Positions 1 through 8,981 of a stretch of DNA of 64,000 nt are shown in pieces; the stretch's first letter is position 1, and each line of letters begins with the position of its first letter. The position numbers and the translations under genes were made by a program. The notes beneath the pieces are model-generated. The model saw only the letters and a list, made by a program, of their open reading frames with translations, was not told where the DNA came from and made no database searches. The DNA is from Chryseotalea sp. WA131a (GTDB taxonomy: Bacteria; Bacteroidota; Bacteroidia; Cytophagales; Cyclobacteriaceae), in the NCBI GenBank assembly GCA_025370075.1, contig CP073016.1, positions 2,976,001 through 3,040,000 of the forward strand. The letters are read 5' to 3'.

Positions 1-8
1 TGAATACA

Positions 9-1094
9 ATGTTCTCAATCAGAAAATCAAATTTGGCTGACGAGTCAAGTATCATTCAGTTGCTAAAGGATTGCAAGTTGCCCACTCAAGATATCAGCAC
101 TAATACAATTGATTTCAGAATAGCTACTAGTAATGATAGACTCGTTGGATGTATCGGAATAGAATCTTACGGAGAGGATGTTTTATTGAGGTCATTTGCA
201 GTTTCCAATGAATTTAGAAACAATGGCTTGGGTTCTGAACTTTTGCAATGGGTACTAAAAGAGTGTAATGAGGCCGGAGTAAAAAAAATTCATCTGTTAA
301 CAACCACGGCAGAGAAGTATTTTATTAACCATGGCTTTATTAAATCCGACAGATCCACCGCTCCTAATTTAATCCTAAGGACAACGGAGTTTTCTGAAAT
401 TTGTCCTGCATCATCTAGCTATTTGACTTTTGAAATTTCGGGTATCAAGAAAAATTTAAGTATGGCGTCACAAAAAACCAATTCATTGTTTCCACTGCTA
501 AATACTTCTACAGAGAGCTTGATTGGACAGTTTGATGAAATACCAACGGAGCGTAAAAAACTTTTGCATGAGCTGACCCGCTACATCCAAACAGCCAATG
601 ACAAACCGGTGTACTTAAATTTCATTTGCACACACAATTCACGCAGAAGTCATATATCTCAACTGTGGGCACAAGCAGCAGCTTATTACTTTGATGTAAA
701 AAGCATCACCTGCTTTTCTGGAGGAACGGAAGCGACTGCTTTCAACCCTCGTGCGGTAAAAGCCATGCAAGAGGTCGGGTTTAAAATTTCTGTTATCAAA
801 GAAGCAGACAATCCGCTTTACAAAGTTGCATACGCTGAGGATGCCGAGCCTGTCACTGCTTTTTCAAAAAAATACGATGACTCCTTCAACAATAATCCGG
901 GCTTTGCTGCTATCATGACGTGTTCACACGCAGATGAAAATTGCCCATTGGTGATAGGGGCTTCCGCCAGAATTGCAATCACCTACGATGATCCCAAGGA
1001 ATTTGACGATACACCACAAGAAGCTGCTAAGTATTCTGAACGTGTTCAACAAATTGGAAGGGAAATGCTATTCGCCTTTTCACAAGTAAACTGA
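9..1094 (+). CDS. ArsN2-like GNAT acetyltransferase fused to ArsC-like phosphatase
   Basis: Two domains lie in one 361-residue frame. Residues 1-145 resemble the arsenic-resistance acetyltransferase ArsN2: a GNAT core with the acetyl-CoA loop around RNNGLGSELL (70-79) and the tail ICPASS (131-136). Residues about 155-361 resemble the low-molecular-weight phosphatase/arsenate reductase found in Bacteroidota arsenic loci, with the CX5R loop CTHNSRR (C207-R213). The family role is acetylation of an organoarsenical plus arsenate reduction; activity here is inferred. Met152 could be an internal start for the second domain, so the fusion may result from loss of a stop codon between two adjacent genes. 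First gene of the arsenic block; upstream genes lie outside the window. Confidence 0.8.
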   Translation: MFSIRKSNLADESSIIQLLKDCKLPTQDISTNTIDFRIATSNDRLVGCIGIESYGEDVLLRSFAVSNEFRNNGLGSELLQWVLKECNEAGVKKIHLLTTTAEKYFINHGFIKSDRSTAPNLILRTTEFSEICPASSSYLTFEISGIKKNLSMASQKTNSLFPLLNTSTESLIGQFDEIPTERKKLLHELTRYIQTANDKPVYLNFICTHNSRRSHISQLWAQAAAYYFDVKSITCFSGGTEATAFNPRAVKAMQEVGFKISVIKEADNPLYKVAYAEDAEPVTAFSKKYDDSFNNNPGFAAIMTCSHADENCPLVIGASARIAITYDDPKEFDDTPQEAAKYSERVQQIGREMLFAFSQVN

Positions 1095-1265
1095 TAGTTG
1101 GCTTAATTCGCCAATGCAATTTTTAGAATAGCAGCACATTTCCAGTCTGATGCTTTCAACTGCTGGGCAGCAAATCATAATTGCTGTCGTGGTTATGACA
1201 AAGCATCCTTGAGCACATCATGAAAAATTCGATACTTTTATACAAATTTAATCTAACAACGACTC

Positions 1266-1601
1266 ATGGAACACAGCTACTACAACCCCGAAGACTTAAA
1301 AAAATTTGGCAACATTGGCGAATGGGAAAAAAATCTGGCCGACAAGTTTTTCTCTTGGTATGGCGATGTATTTAAGGAAGGTGACCTTACCGTGCGCGAA
1401 AAGTCTCTGATTGCGCTGGCAGTAGCGCACACAGTGCAATGCCCTTATTGTATTGATGCCTATACCCAAGACTCGCTGGAAAAAGGGGCTACTGAGAAAG
1501 CCATGATGGAGGCCATTCACGTGGCAGCCGCCATCCGCGGGGGTGCTTCGCTGGTACATGGTGTGATGATGATGAATAAAGCCAAGAAACTATCTATGTA
1601 A
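1266..1601 (+). CDS. Arsenosugar-associated AhpD/carboxymuconolactone-decarboxylase-like protein
   Basis: A 111-residue all-helical protein of the AhpD/CMD superfamily. The redox pair is CPYC (C59-C62), preceded by a conserved acidic helix (REKSLIALAVAH). The histidine that follows the CxxC in true AhpD is a tyrosine here (CIDAYT), so classical alkylhydroperoxidase relay chemistry is doubtful. Such proteins are regular neighbours of arsS and are usually called arsenosugar-biosynthesis-associated peroxidase-like. It sits 61 bp upstream of arsS on the same strand, which supports a role in the same pathway; the actual reaction is not known to me. Confidence 0.85.
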   Translation: MEHSYYNPEDLKKFGNIGEWEKNLADKFFSWYGDVFKEGDLTVREKSLIALAVAHTVQCPYCIDAYTQDSLEKGATEKAMMEAIHVAAAIRGGASLVHGVMMMNKAKKLSM

Positions 1602-1662
1602 ATTCGTTGTTGGTTGGTCGTAAGTCGTTGTTCGCAACCTCCAACAATCAACGAAAATTGAA

Positions 1663-2718
1663 ATGATCAAATCCCTACATGCACGCCACCACCAATTTGC
1701 GCAACAAGAGCGCCAGGTAGAATTTCTTTCCAACGGAATTTTTAATAACGGAACACTACCATCCTTTGAAAAGAAGATCGGCTCGGTAGGATTTTTTCCA
1801 TTGAAGCCATCGGCTATTGAAATCTTTCAGGTGAACATTGGCTACATGTGCAACCAGGTGTGCAAGCACTGCCATGTGGATGCAGGCCCTGACCGAAAAG
1901 AGATCATGACGCGCGAAACAATGCAGCAGTGTTTGGAGGTGCTCGAGCATACTAAAATCAAAACCCTCGATATCACCGGTGGCGCACCGGAAATGAATCC
2001 TGATTTTCGTTATTTCGTAAGCGAGGCGCACAAACGAAGAGTGAGGGAAATTATCGTGCGGTCCAACCTCACCATCATTCGATCCAATCCAAAGTATTAC
2101 GATCTCCCACAGTTTTTTAAAGAGAACAATGTTCGCGTTTGCTCCTCACTTCCTTTCTATAGTGCCGACAAAACCGACCGCCAGCGAGGTGAAGGCGTTT
2201 TCAAAGATTCGATTGAGGCGTTGCAGCAATTGAACAAAGTGGGCTACGGCAAGGAGGGCAGCGGTATGGTTTTAGATTTAGTTTACAACCCGGCAGGAGC
2301 TTTTTTGCCAGGCGACCAAAAAGGATTGGAGCGCGATTTCAAAAAGGAATTGAAAGACCATTTTGGAGTGGAGTTCAACAACTTGTTTACCATTACCAAC
2401 ATTCCCATTAGTCGCTTTTTGGATTTTTTGATTGAGTCAGGCAATTATGAGGGTTATATGGAAAAATTGGTGAATGCCTTTAATCCGGCAGCCGTGGCGG
2501 GCGTGATGTGCCGCAATACTATTTCAATAGACTGGCAGGGCAATCTCTATGACTGCGACTTTAACCAGATGCTTGGTCTAAAAACTGAACCGAAGGCGGG
2601 TCAGCATATCAGCACGTTTGATGTGACCAAATTGGAAGACCGCAACATCGTGATCAACAATCATTGCTTTGCCTGTACCGCAGGGGCAGGAAGTAGCTGC
2701 CAGGGAGCAACAGCATAA
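1663..2718 (+). CDS. arsS: Arsenosugar biosynthesis radical SAM protein ArsS
   Basis: 351 residues. The radical-SAM cluster motif CNQVCKHC (C63, C67, C70) is followed by GGAPE (SAM binding). A Cys-rich C-terminal part (MCRNTISIDWQGNLYDCDF, then HCFACTAGAGSSC) is typical of the ArsS family and probably binds a second cluster. ArsS acts after ArsM methylates arsenite and joins a SAM-derived 5'-deoxyadenosyl group to dimethylarsenic on the way to arsenosugars. Some family members carry selenocysteine; no in-frame TGA is needed here. The gene lies between an AhpD-like gene and a SemiSWEET gene, as expected for the cluster. Confidence 0.9.
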   Translation: MIKSLHARHHQFAQQERQVEFLSNGIFNNGTLPSFEKKIGSVGFFPLKPSAIEIFQVNIGYMCNQVCKHCHVDAGPDRKEIMTRETMQQCLEVLEHTKIKTLDITGGAPEMNPDFRYFVSEAHKRRVREIIVRSNLTIIRSNPKYYDLPQFFKENNVRVCSSLPFYSADKTDRQRGEGVFKDSIEALQQLNKVGYGKEGSGMVLDLVYNPAGAFLPGDQKGLERDFKKELKDHFGVEFNNLFTITNIPISRFLDFLIESGNYEGYMEKLVNAFNPAAVAGVMCRNTISIDWQGNLYDCDFNQMLGLKTEPKAGQHISTFDVTKLEDRNIVINNHCFACTAGAGSSCQGATA

Positions 2719-2741
2719 AATTCATACCAAAATATATTTAT

Positions 2742-3014
2742 ATGGAGAGCGCAATCAATTGGATTGAAATAGCAGGACACGCAGGTGCATTTTTAAGCAG
2801 TGTTACCTTTATACCCCAAGTGTACAAGGCTTGGCAAACCAAAAGCGTAAGAGACCTTAGCCTTACCATGATGTTCATTGTATTTACCAGTACCATTGTT
2901 TGGTTGGTATATGGTATATCGCTAATGTTGTGGCCGGTGATTTTAGCAAATGGATTTGTTGGCTTTCTAAGTGGATTATTGATTTACTTTAAATTTACAT
3001 TTTCAAAGAAATAA
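2742..3014 (+). CDS. SemiSWEET sugar transporter
   Basis: 90 residues with three membrane helices and the PQ-loop/MtN3 signature around FIPQVYKAW in helix 1. This is the size of a bacterial SemiSWEET, which works as a homodimer to equilibrate small sugars across the inner membrane. It starts 23 bp after the arsS stop and is probably co-transcribed. From context it might move a sugar precursor or the arsenosugar product, but the substrate cannot be read from the sequence. Confidence 0.88.
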   Translation: MESAINWIEIAGHAGAFLSSVTFIPQVYKAWQTKSVRDLSLTMMFIVFTSTIVWLVYGISLMLWPVILANGFVGFLSGLLIYFKFTFSKK

Positions 3015-3028
3015 AATTTAAGATACTG

Positions 3029-3790
3029 ATGCGCCCATACATTTTAAGAGAAACCAATTGGAAGGCCATTCAAGAAACAAAATTTGAAGTAGCTGTTTTG
3101 CCTTGGGGCGCCACCGAGGCGCACAACTATCACTTGCCATATGGAACGGACATCATCGAAGCGGAAGAGGTTGCTGCCGAAGCAGCACGCTTGGCATGGG
3201 AGAAAGGCGCAAAAGTAATCGTCTTGCCCTGCATTCCATTTGGAGTCAACACCGGACAATTTGATGTAACACTCGACATTAACATGAACCCCAGCACACA
3301 GTTGGCTGTTTTGCACGATGTGGCCGATACGCTCAACCGACAAGGCATTCACAAGCTGATTATTTTTAACAGTCACGGGGCCAATCATTTTAACAATGCC
3401 ATCCGCGAGTTGGGCTTAAAATTTCCGGACATGTTTTTGTGTGCTTGTAATTGGTTTCAGTCGGTGGATCAAAAACTCGTTTTTGAAAACAAAGATGACC
3501 ATGCTGGCGAAATGGAGACCAGCGTCATCATGCACCTTCAACCCAATTTAGTGCGACCGCTCTCAGAAGCGGGTGATGGCAAGGCGAAAAGATTTGCTTT
3601 TGCAGCGATGCAAGAAGGCTGGGGGTGGGCCGAGCGCAGGTGGACAGCGGTAACAAAAGATACTGGGGTTGGCGATCCAAGCAAGGCATCCGCAGAAAAA
3701 GGAAAAAGATTTTTTGAAGCAACAACACAAAAGGTGAGCGAGTTTTTTGTGCAGGTGGCCAAAACCGATAGAAAGAATTTTTATTTATAG
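3029..3790 (+). CDS. Creatininase-family metallohydrolase
   Basis: 253 residues with the creatininase fold signature PWGATEAHNYHLPYGTD (E30, H32 and D41 as expected metal ligands), then NSHGANH and DDHAGEMETS holding the remaining ligand positions. The family includes creatinine amidohydrolase and the formamide hydrolases of riboflavin/F420 and mycofactocin pathways, so the substrate is open. It follows the SemiSWEET gene by 14 bp and ends the arsenic operon. A role in hydrolysing an arsenosugar intermediate is only inference from position. Confidence 0.82.
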   Translation: MRPYILRETNWKAIQETKFEVAVLPWGATEAHNYHLPYGTDIIEAEEVAAEAARLAWEKGAKVIVLPCIPFGVNTGQFDVTLDINMNPSTQLAVLHDVADTLNRQGIHKLIIFNSHGANHFNNAIRELGLKFPDMFLCACNWFQSVDQKLVFENKDDHAGEMETSVIMHLQPNLVRPLSEAGDGKAKRFAFAAMQEGWGWAERRWTAVTKDTGVGDPSKASAEKGKRFFEATTQKVSEFFVQVAKTDRKNFYL

Positions 3791-3925
3791 ACTTTGTTTA
3801 CAGCTAAAAACTGTTTTCAACTAATAAGAGCAAATGGGTTTTTCAAATTACGATATAGATCATTAACTCAGTTTCTAAGCACAAATTTCAAAACTAGTAT
3901 TCCCATTTTCAAATTTGCTGAATTT

Positions 3926-4921
3926 CTAGCTAAATCGTTTCGTCAACACTTCTACAAATTCTTCATACTCCTCGCTTTCCCGATCCCAATGCGGATAGGT
4001 ATCTCCCAAGTGGGCGAGGGCGCGCGAAAGTGTATCCAACGAGTCAAGATAATCAATTTCTTCTGTAAAAATTTCAAAATCACCTTTAAACAGAATTTTG
4101 GTGAACATGAATTTTTGATTGATGGTAAGGTTATCTTTTAACTTGCCCACTTTTTGTTTGGCCAAGTTTTCACCTACCGTGGTAGTTTCTTTTATCGTTT
4201 CATGTTTTATAGGGTCAGCAAAAATTTTTTCTTGCTCAACTTTAACAAGTACTGACGGGATGCCTATTTTTTGAGGAGCCATCGGCTTGGTTGAAAAAAA
4301 ATTATCGAGGTTGAGCGGAAGGCTTTTTGAAAACGCGGTAATGTATAGTTCCACATCTTCTGGCGTAAAATTTACCTCTTCTAGAATATGATCGAGCATA
4401 GCGAATGCCTCTGTCCCTGTCACCAGATCTGCTTTTTTATCTTCCAGTCTTTTAACTAAATTTTCAAGTGGTGCCTGATTGATTTTTAAATACTTCACCT
4501 CTTCTTTCAGAATGGCGGTACTTAAAAATCCATTTCCGTGGCGGTCAAGTGTGTCTGAAAAATAATCGTACGGTGCCAACAGCAAATTAAGGGTGCGTAC
4601 GACTGAAGATTTCAGGAGCGGCTGAAAATCGTTTTTGCTGATCGAGATGTGGTTCGACAGAATGTTCTGAAGGTTTTCCATCGCCTCCTTCACTTCAGCT
4701 ACTTGATAATCGAAGTAGGGGCTTTTGAGTTTTAAAATCTCTTGCCTCCAATTATGTTTTAATTCGCGCACTACAAACAGGTTTACTTGTTTGATGTCGC
4801 TTAAGTTTACTATTTCTGGGCCGGTTATTTTTTCTTTTTTAGCAAAGAAAGATTCAGCCAATAAAGTGGCATAGGCGTGGCTATATTGTTCTACCTCTTT
4901 TTGGCTAATTTTTTCGTCCAT
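3926..4921 (-). CDS. Conserved hypothetical protein, probably cytoplasmic
   Basis: A 331-residue, mostly helical, charged protein without signal peptide or membrane segment. I do not recognise the family. The C-terminal third contains a compact conserved-looking block (NQKFMFTKILFKGDFEIFTE) followed by an acidic tail. It converges on the arsenic operon and stands divergent to tdk. The long frame, lack of a competing ORF on the other strand and normal composition support a real gene; no function is proposed. Confidence 0.72.
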   Translation of the reverse strand: MDEKISQKEVEQYSHAYATLLAESFFAKKEKITGPEIVNLSDIKQVNLFVVRELKHNWRQEILKLKSPYFDYQVAEVKEAMENLQNILSNHISISKNDFQPLLKSSVVRTLNLLLAPYDYFSDTLDRHGNGFLSTAILKEEVKYLKINQAPLENLVKRLEDKKADLVTGTEAFAMLDHILEEVNFTPEDVELYITAFSKSLPLNLDNFFSTKPMAPQKIGIPSVLVKVEQEKIFADPIKHETIKETTTVGENLAKQKVGKLKDNLTINQKFMFTKILFKGDFEIFTEEIDYLDSLDTLSRALAHLGDTYPHWDRESEEYEEFVEVLTKRFS

Positions 4922-5106
4922 GTGGGGTGTTGAATTTAACGTTGGGTAAAGATAGTAATTGCCTGACTACCCTAAAATAGTGCTAAGATAAATCTACTTT
5001 GTACTCGTAGGTTGGGGACATAAAATATACGTGAGCCATGATGAAGGAATCGTATAAAATGCTGCCTCTATAATGACCAAAGTAGTAAAATGATTTACTT
5101 TGCACC

Positions 5107-5703
5107 ATGTTTATTGAACCACATATTGGTCGCAATGGGCGCGAGGAAAAAAACGGATGGATCGAAGTCATCAGCGGCTGTATGTTTTCAGGCAAAACAG
5201 AAGAACTGATTCGTAGATTAAATCGGGCGTTGATTGCCAAGCAGAAAGTAGAAATTTTTAAGCCCACCGTTGATAAGCGTTACGATGACGAGAAAATTGT
5301 TTCGCATAGCGAGCGCGAGATTCGATCAACACCCGTAAATTTTGCTGGTGACATATTATTGCTGACTGGCGACTGCGATGTGGTGGGCATAGACGAAGCA
5401 CAATTTTTTGACGATGCCATTGTTGATGTGTGTAACACTCTTGCCAACAGCGGCAAACGTGTAATTGTAGCAGGGCTCGATATGGATTATACAGGCAAGC
5501 CTTTTGGGCCGATGCCGAACTTATTGGCCGTGGCCGAATTTGTAACGAAAGTCCATGCCATTTGTGCCCAAACAGGTGAGTTGGCTTCTTTCTCCTATCG
5601 ATTGAATCCAAACCAATCGCAACTGCTACTGGGCGAAAAAGACCACTACGAAGCACGCAGCCGCAAGGCTTTTTATAGTGATCAAAAAAAATCAACCGAG
5701 TAA
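5107..5703 (+). CDS. tdk: Thymidine kinase (type II)
   Basis: 198 residues. Walker A is GCMFSGKT (24-31), the Walker B region is DEAQF (97-101), and the lasso-domain segment KVHAIC is present. It phosphorylates thymidine to dTMP (salvage). Of the four cysteines that bind the structural zinc in classical type II enzymes, only C153 remains: the others read T (CAQT) and S/A (ARSRKAF). The frame is otherwise intact, so a zinc-independent variant is more likely than decay. recO follows directly. Confidence 0.93.
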   Translation: MFIEPHIGRNGREEKNGWIEVISGCMFSGKTEELIRRLNRALIAKQKVEIFKPTVDKRYDDEKIVSHSEREIRSTPVNFAGDILLLTGDCDVVGIDEAQFFDDAIVDVCNTLANSGKRVIVAGLDMDYTGKPFGPMPNLLAVAEFVTKVHAICAQTGELASFSYRLNPNQSQLLLGEKDHYEARSRKAFYSDQKKSTE

Positions 5704-5704
5704 C

Positions 5705-6373
5705 GTGCTGCACAAAACACGCGGAATAGTTTTTCGCCTTACTCGCTATGGCGAAACATCCATCATTGTTTCGATCTTCACCGAACTGTTTGGGCTGCAA
5801 TCCTACATCGTCAATGGGGCTCGCAGCAAAAACGGAAAGGGAAAAATTGCCTTGTATCAACCGCTTACATTGCTGGATTTAGTAGTGTACCACAAAGAGA
5901 ACGCCTCCATCTTGCGCATAAAGGAAGAGCGGTGCTACCATCCGTATCAAACGCTTACTTCTGATTTCAAAAAATCAACGATCGCTCTTTTTCTTACCGA
6001 GATTATTAACAAAGCGGTGAAGGAGCAAAGCCATGCGCGAGAGATCTCACAATTTTTGTCAGAAGCATTTATCACATTGGACCAAATGAAAGCAGGCTCT
6101 GAGAATTTTCATTTGATTTTTTTGATTCACCTAAGTCGCTATTTAGGATTTGGTCCCTTTCAGCCGAGTGAAATCCTCAATCCATTTGAAAGCGACCAAG
6201 CCGAGCAGAAGATTTTAGAAAAGTTGCTGAGCGCGGACTTTGAAACCTCCATTGCCATTACCCAAATTCAGCGTAGAAACTTGCTCGATGTGTTGTTGCG
6301 TTTTTTTTCTACACATGTTGATTCGTTGGGCGAAATCAAATCGTTAGCGGTAGTAAGGGAAATGGTGGGGTGA
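5705..6373 (+). CDS. recO: DNA repair protein RecO
   Basis: RecO mediates RecA loading in the RecFOR pathway. The N-terminal OB-fold begins LHKTRGIVFRLTRYGETSII, and the helical middle and C-terminal parts follow. I place the start at the GTG at 5705, one base after the tdk TAA, because family members normally begin M-L-H-K-T. An ATG at 5678 would add nine residues and overlap tdk by 26 bp. The zinc-finger cysteines of some RecO proteins are not evident. Co-transcription and translational coupling with tdk are likely. Confidence 0.88.
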   Translation: MLHKTRGIVFRLTRYGETSIIVSIFTELFGLQSYIVNGARSKNGKGKIALYQPLTLLDLVVYHKENASILRIKEERCYHPYQTLTSDFKKSTIALFLTEIINKAVKEQSHAREISQFLSEAFITLDQMKAGSENFHLIFLIHLSRYLGFGPFQPSEILNPFESDQAEQKILEKLLSADFETSIAITQIQRRNLLDVLLRFFSTHVDSLGEIKSLAVVREMVG

Positions 6374-6427
6374 AAAGTAGGCAGCAGAAAGCAAGCCATG
6401 TAGCGCTAGACCTCTGCCGACTATTCT

Positions 6428-8902
6428 TCATGGATTATCCCAATCAAAATAATCATCCTTTTCTAACTCCAACTCCTTCTTTTTCTTTTTTCCTTTTAGC
6501 TTGAAGGCATCCTTTAACTCTTGTACTTCTTTTTTTAAGTCACTGATGATTTTCTTTTTTACAGACGCTTGGTCGTAGCTGATTTGATATTTAGCGGTTG
6601 TGCCGGTGATTTTTAGAAACAATCGGGTTTGACCTTTACTATCCTCTTCAATTGCACCGAAGGCCTCATCGGGGTCTATTTTCTTTTTGTTGCGCAGGGG
6701 CACCACTACACGGTAGTCAATTTTTTGATTGAACAAATGTGTTCCGCTCAATTGAATAGTGGTGGCGTTGCTTTTGATTTCCATTTGCGGAATATAAATC
6801 ATTTCGTTTTCGATGTGGATGTCGTTTTTTAAATCGGCAAAGCGAAGTTTGCTCAAACTTTCATCGTCCAAATAGTTGTTTAAGCCTTTCAATGGTTCGA
6901 AATTATTAAGTTCCCCATTTTTGATGCTTGCACTTACATCGGCCACCAATGTTTTGGAAATGAGTTTAAGGTTTTCTGTCATTGAAAAGTCCAACCCGAC
7001 ATCAGCGGTGGCTTGGCCTTTCAAGTGCTTGTCTTGAATAAAATCTTGATAGAAATTTTCAAACACATAAAATACACTGTCGACATGAATGCCCTTTAAC
7101 TTGAACGTGGTAGAGACATCAACATCTTTCCCGCTTTTTGCCTCAGCCACGCCATCTAAACTTAGTTCGCCACCCATTGCGTTCATCGACAAGTTTCTGG
7201 AAATAGCCACTTGGTTTTTCACCAATAAATTTCCCTTAATGTTGGTAGGATGGAAGCGCTTGTAAGAAAGATTTTTTACATCGCAGTTAAAATTCAAATA
7301 CAAGTTGGGCGATATGCTGAATTTGTATTGAGTGGAGTTGCTTTCGCCAAAGCCAAGCACAAAAAGTTGGTCGCCATCTATGTAATCAGATTTTAAATCT
7401 GCCTCAATGCCGATGGGTTGGTTTTCAAAAAGCAAAAAGGTGATGATGTTTTTGAAGAAACCATTCATTAAGAAATCGCTTTTCTCGAATTGGCCTCGCA
7501 AATTGCTCATGGCTAAATCATTGTTATTGAACTGTAGCGCTCCGTTGATGTCAGTAAATTTTAGCGCCTGCTTGCCGAAAACGAAATTCAGATCCCTTAA
7601 ATCTAACGTGCCTTCTGTTTTTACTTTTTGCGCGGTAGCTTTTTTCTTCAGCAATGCAAGTTCGCCTGCCACCGAAAAATCTGCTGTAATGATTCCTTCA
7701 ACTTTTTTTAATGTTTCGATAGGGAAAAAATTTTGAAGTGAGCCAGCATCCAATTCACCTTTAAAAGAAAAATCAATGACTGGCTTTTCGAGATTTTGAA
7801 TGGTGAGGTTGGAAGAAAATGATTTTCCATTCAGGTCGCCCGTCATATTTTTTAAAAACAATTCAGCTTTTTGCAACTGACTAAACGAAGGTGTGGCAAA
7901 GGAGCCTTCCAGATTGGCATGCTCAATTCTCGCATCGTAGTCAGGATGAAAGAAAGTGGCATCCTTGCATCCAAAAGAAATCGAAAACATGGGTTCTTTG
8001 GTGTTACTGATTTCGCCCTTCACAGCCAAATCAAAAAATACAGCGCCCTTGCTTTGATATTTTAAAAATGAGTTGCTTACATCAGCTGGCAACAACGCTA
8101 GCAACGTTTGTAAGCTGGCATCTTTTCCTTTTGCTGTAAGGTCGATTTTATTTTTGGTTTTAAATTCATAATTACCTGCAATGGTAAAGACGGTTTTGTT
8201 GATTTTTAAATTACCCGAATGGATGATGACATTCTTCTTCAAATCATCATAATCTACTTGTGCCTGTAGAATAAATTCTTTTTCCCTCAAAAAAAGTTGA
8301 TTGCCAATACCGATTTGGTGAGAGGTAATGGTTCCACGTGTATCGATTTTATACACATCACTTCGCACCGAAATGGAAGTAGTCAAGCTTTCGCTGCTGA
8401 GCACGTGGTGCTGGTGCGATTGATAATCGTTGTAGTTAAAGGATGTGCGGCTCAGCTTTACGTTTTTTAAATCGAACGAAATGCTGCCCCCGCTTTGTTC
8501 ACCGGGCTTTACAATGGTAAAATTGTTTTTTCCTTTGTTATCTATTTTTAAATTGGTTTCGCTGTCGTTTACTTGAAGCCCACGGATAGCATAGTTGCCG
8601 CGCCACGCATCGATCGGGTTCATGTAAAACGAAATACGCTTCGCTGTAAGTAGTGGATATTCTCCCGGGTGGCTATCTTCTACGTATACATCCGTAAACA
8701 CAATAGCTAGGTTAGGAAAATCGCGCCATGTAGAAATTTCAACCCTCCCAATTTTTACAGGCGTGTTCAGACTTTTATTCGCCTCGGCAATAAATTCTTG
8801 AATGATGCGGTCTTTGAATAAGAAGAGCGAGGCAAGCAACCCAATCAGCAAAACGGCCAAGCCCAACCCAACATATAAAATGATTTTTGTTACCTTCTTC
8901 AA
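6428..8902 (-). CDS. AsmA-family inner-membrane-anchored periplasmic protein
   Basis: 824 residues: one N-terminal membrane helix (about 5-28) followed by a long periplasmic beta-rich region. The N-terminal block after the helix (NTPVKIGRVEIS, then FPNLAIVFTDVYV) is the AsmA signature, and an AsmA-like C-terminal domain (LRFADLKNDIHIENEMIYIPQ) is recognisable. AsmA/TamB-like proteins are thought to form hydrophobic grooves carrying phospholipid between membranes. The C-terminus is highly charged and Lys-rich (LKGKKKKKELELEKDD). It stands alone, converging with recO. Confidence 0.85.
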   Translation of the reverse strand: MKKVTKIILYVGLGLAVLLIGLLASLFLFKDRIIQEFIAEANKSLNTPVKIGRVEISTWRDFPNLAIVFTDVYVEDSHPGEYPLLTAKRISFYMNPIDAWRGNYAIRGLQVNDSETNLKIDNKGKNNFTIVKPGEQSGGSISFDLKNVKLSRTSFNYNDYQSHQHHVLSSESLTTSISVRSDVYKIDTRGTITSHQIGIGNQLFLREKEFILQAQVDYDDLKKNVIIHSGNLKINKTVFTIAGNYEFKTKNKIDLTAKGKDASLQTLLALLPADVSNSFLKYQSKGAVFFDLAVKGEISNTKEPMFSISFGCKDATFFHPDYDARIEHANLEGSFATPSFSQLQKAELFLKNMTGDLNGKSFSSNLTIQNLEKPVIDFSFKGELDAGSLQNFFPIETLKKVEGIITADFSVAGELALLKKKATAQKVKTEGTLDLRDLNFVFGKQALKFTDINGALQFNNNDLAMSNLRGQFEKSDFLMNGFFKNIITFLLFENQPIGIEADLKSDYIDGDQLFVLGFGESNSTQYKFSISPNLYLNFNCDVKNLSYKRFHPTNIKGNLLVKNQVAISRNLSMNAMGGELSLDGVAEAKSGKDVDVSTTFKLKGIHVDSVFYVFENFYQDFIQDKHLKGQATADVGLDFSMTENLKLISKTLVADVSASIKNGELNNFEPLKGLNNYLDDESLSKLRFADLKNDIHIENEMIYIPQMEIKSNATTIQLSGTHLFNQKIDYRVVVPLRNKKKIDPDEAFGAIEEDSKGQTRLFLKITGTTAKYQISYDQASVKKKIISDLKKEVQELKDAFKLKGKKKKKELELEKDDYFDWDNP

Positions 8903-8981
8903 AGTTTAAAAAATTGTGTTTAAAGATAAGACGAGCAATAAGTAAGTTTTCGCTACAGAAAATCACGATCGCCCAATCAGT

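Noticed and set aside
3794..4141. 115-codon + strand frame after the creatininase gene
   Set aside because: Mostly antisense to the 331-residue hypothetical gene, composition typical of a shadow (Phe/Lys/Asn rich).
5258..5860. 200-codon open frame on the - strand over tdk and recO
   Set aside because: Lies antisense to two clear genes, has biased composition (many His/Arg/Cys) and no recognisable domain: a shadow.
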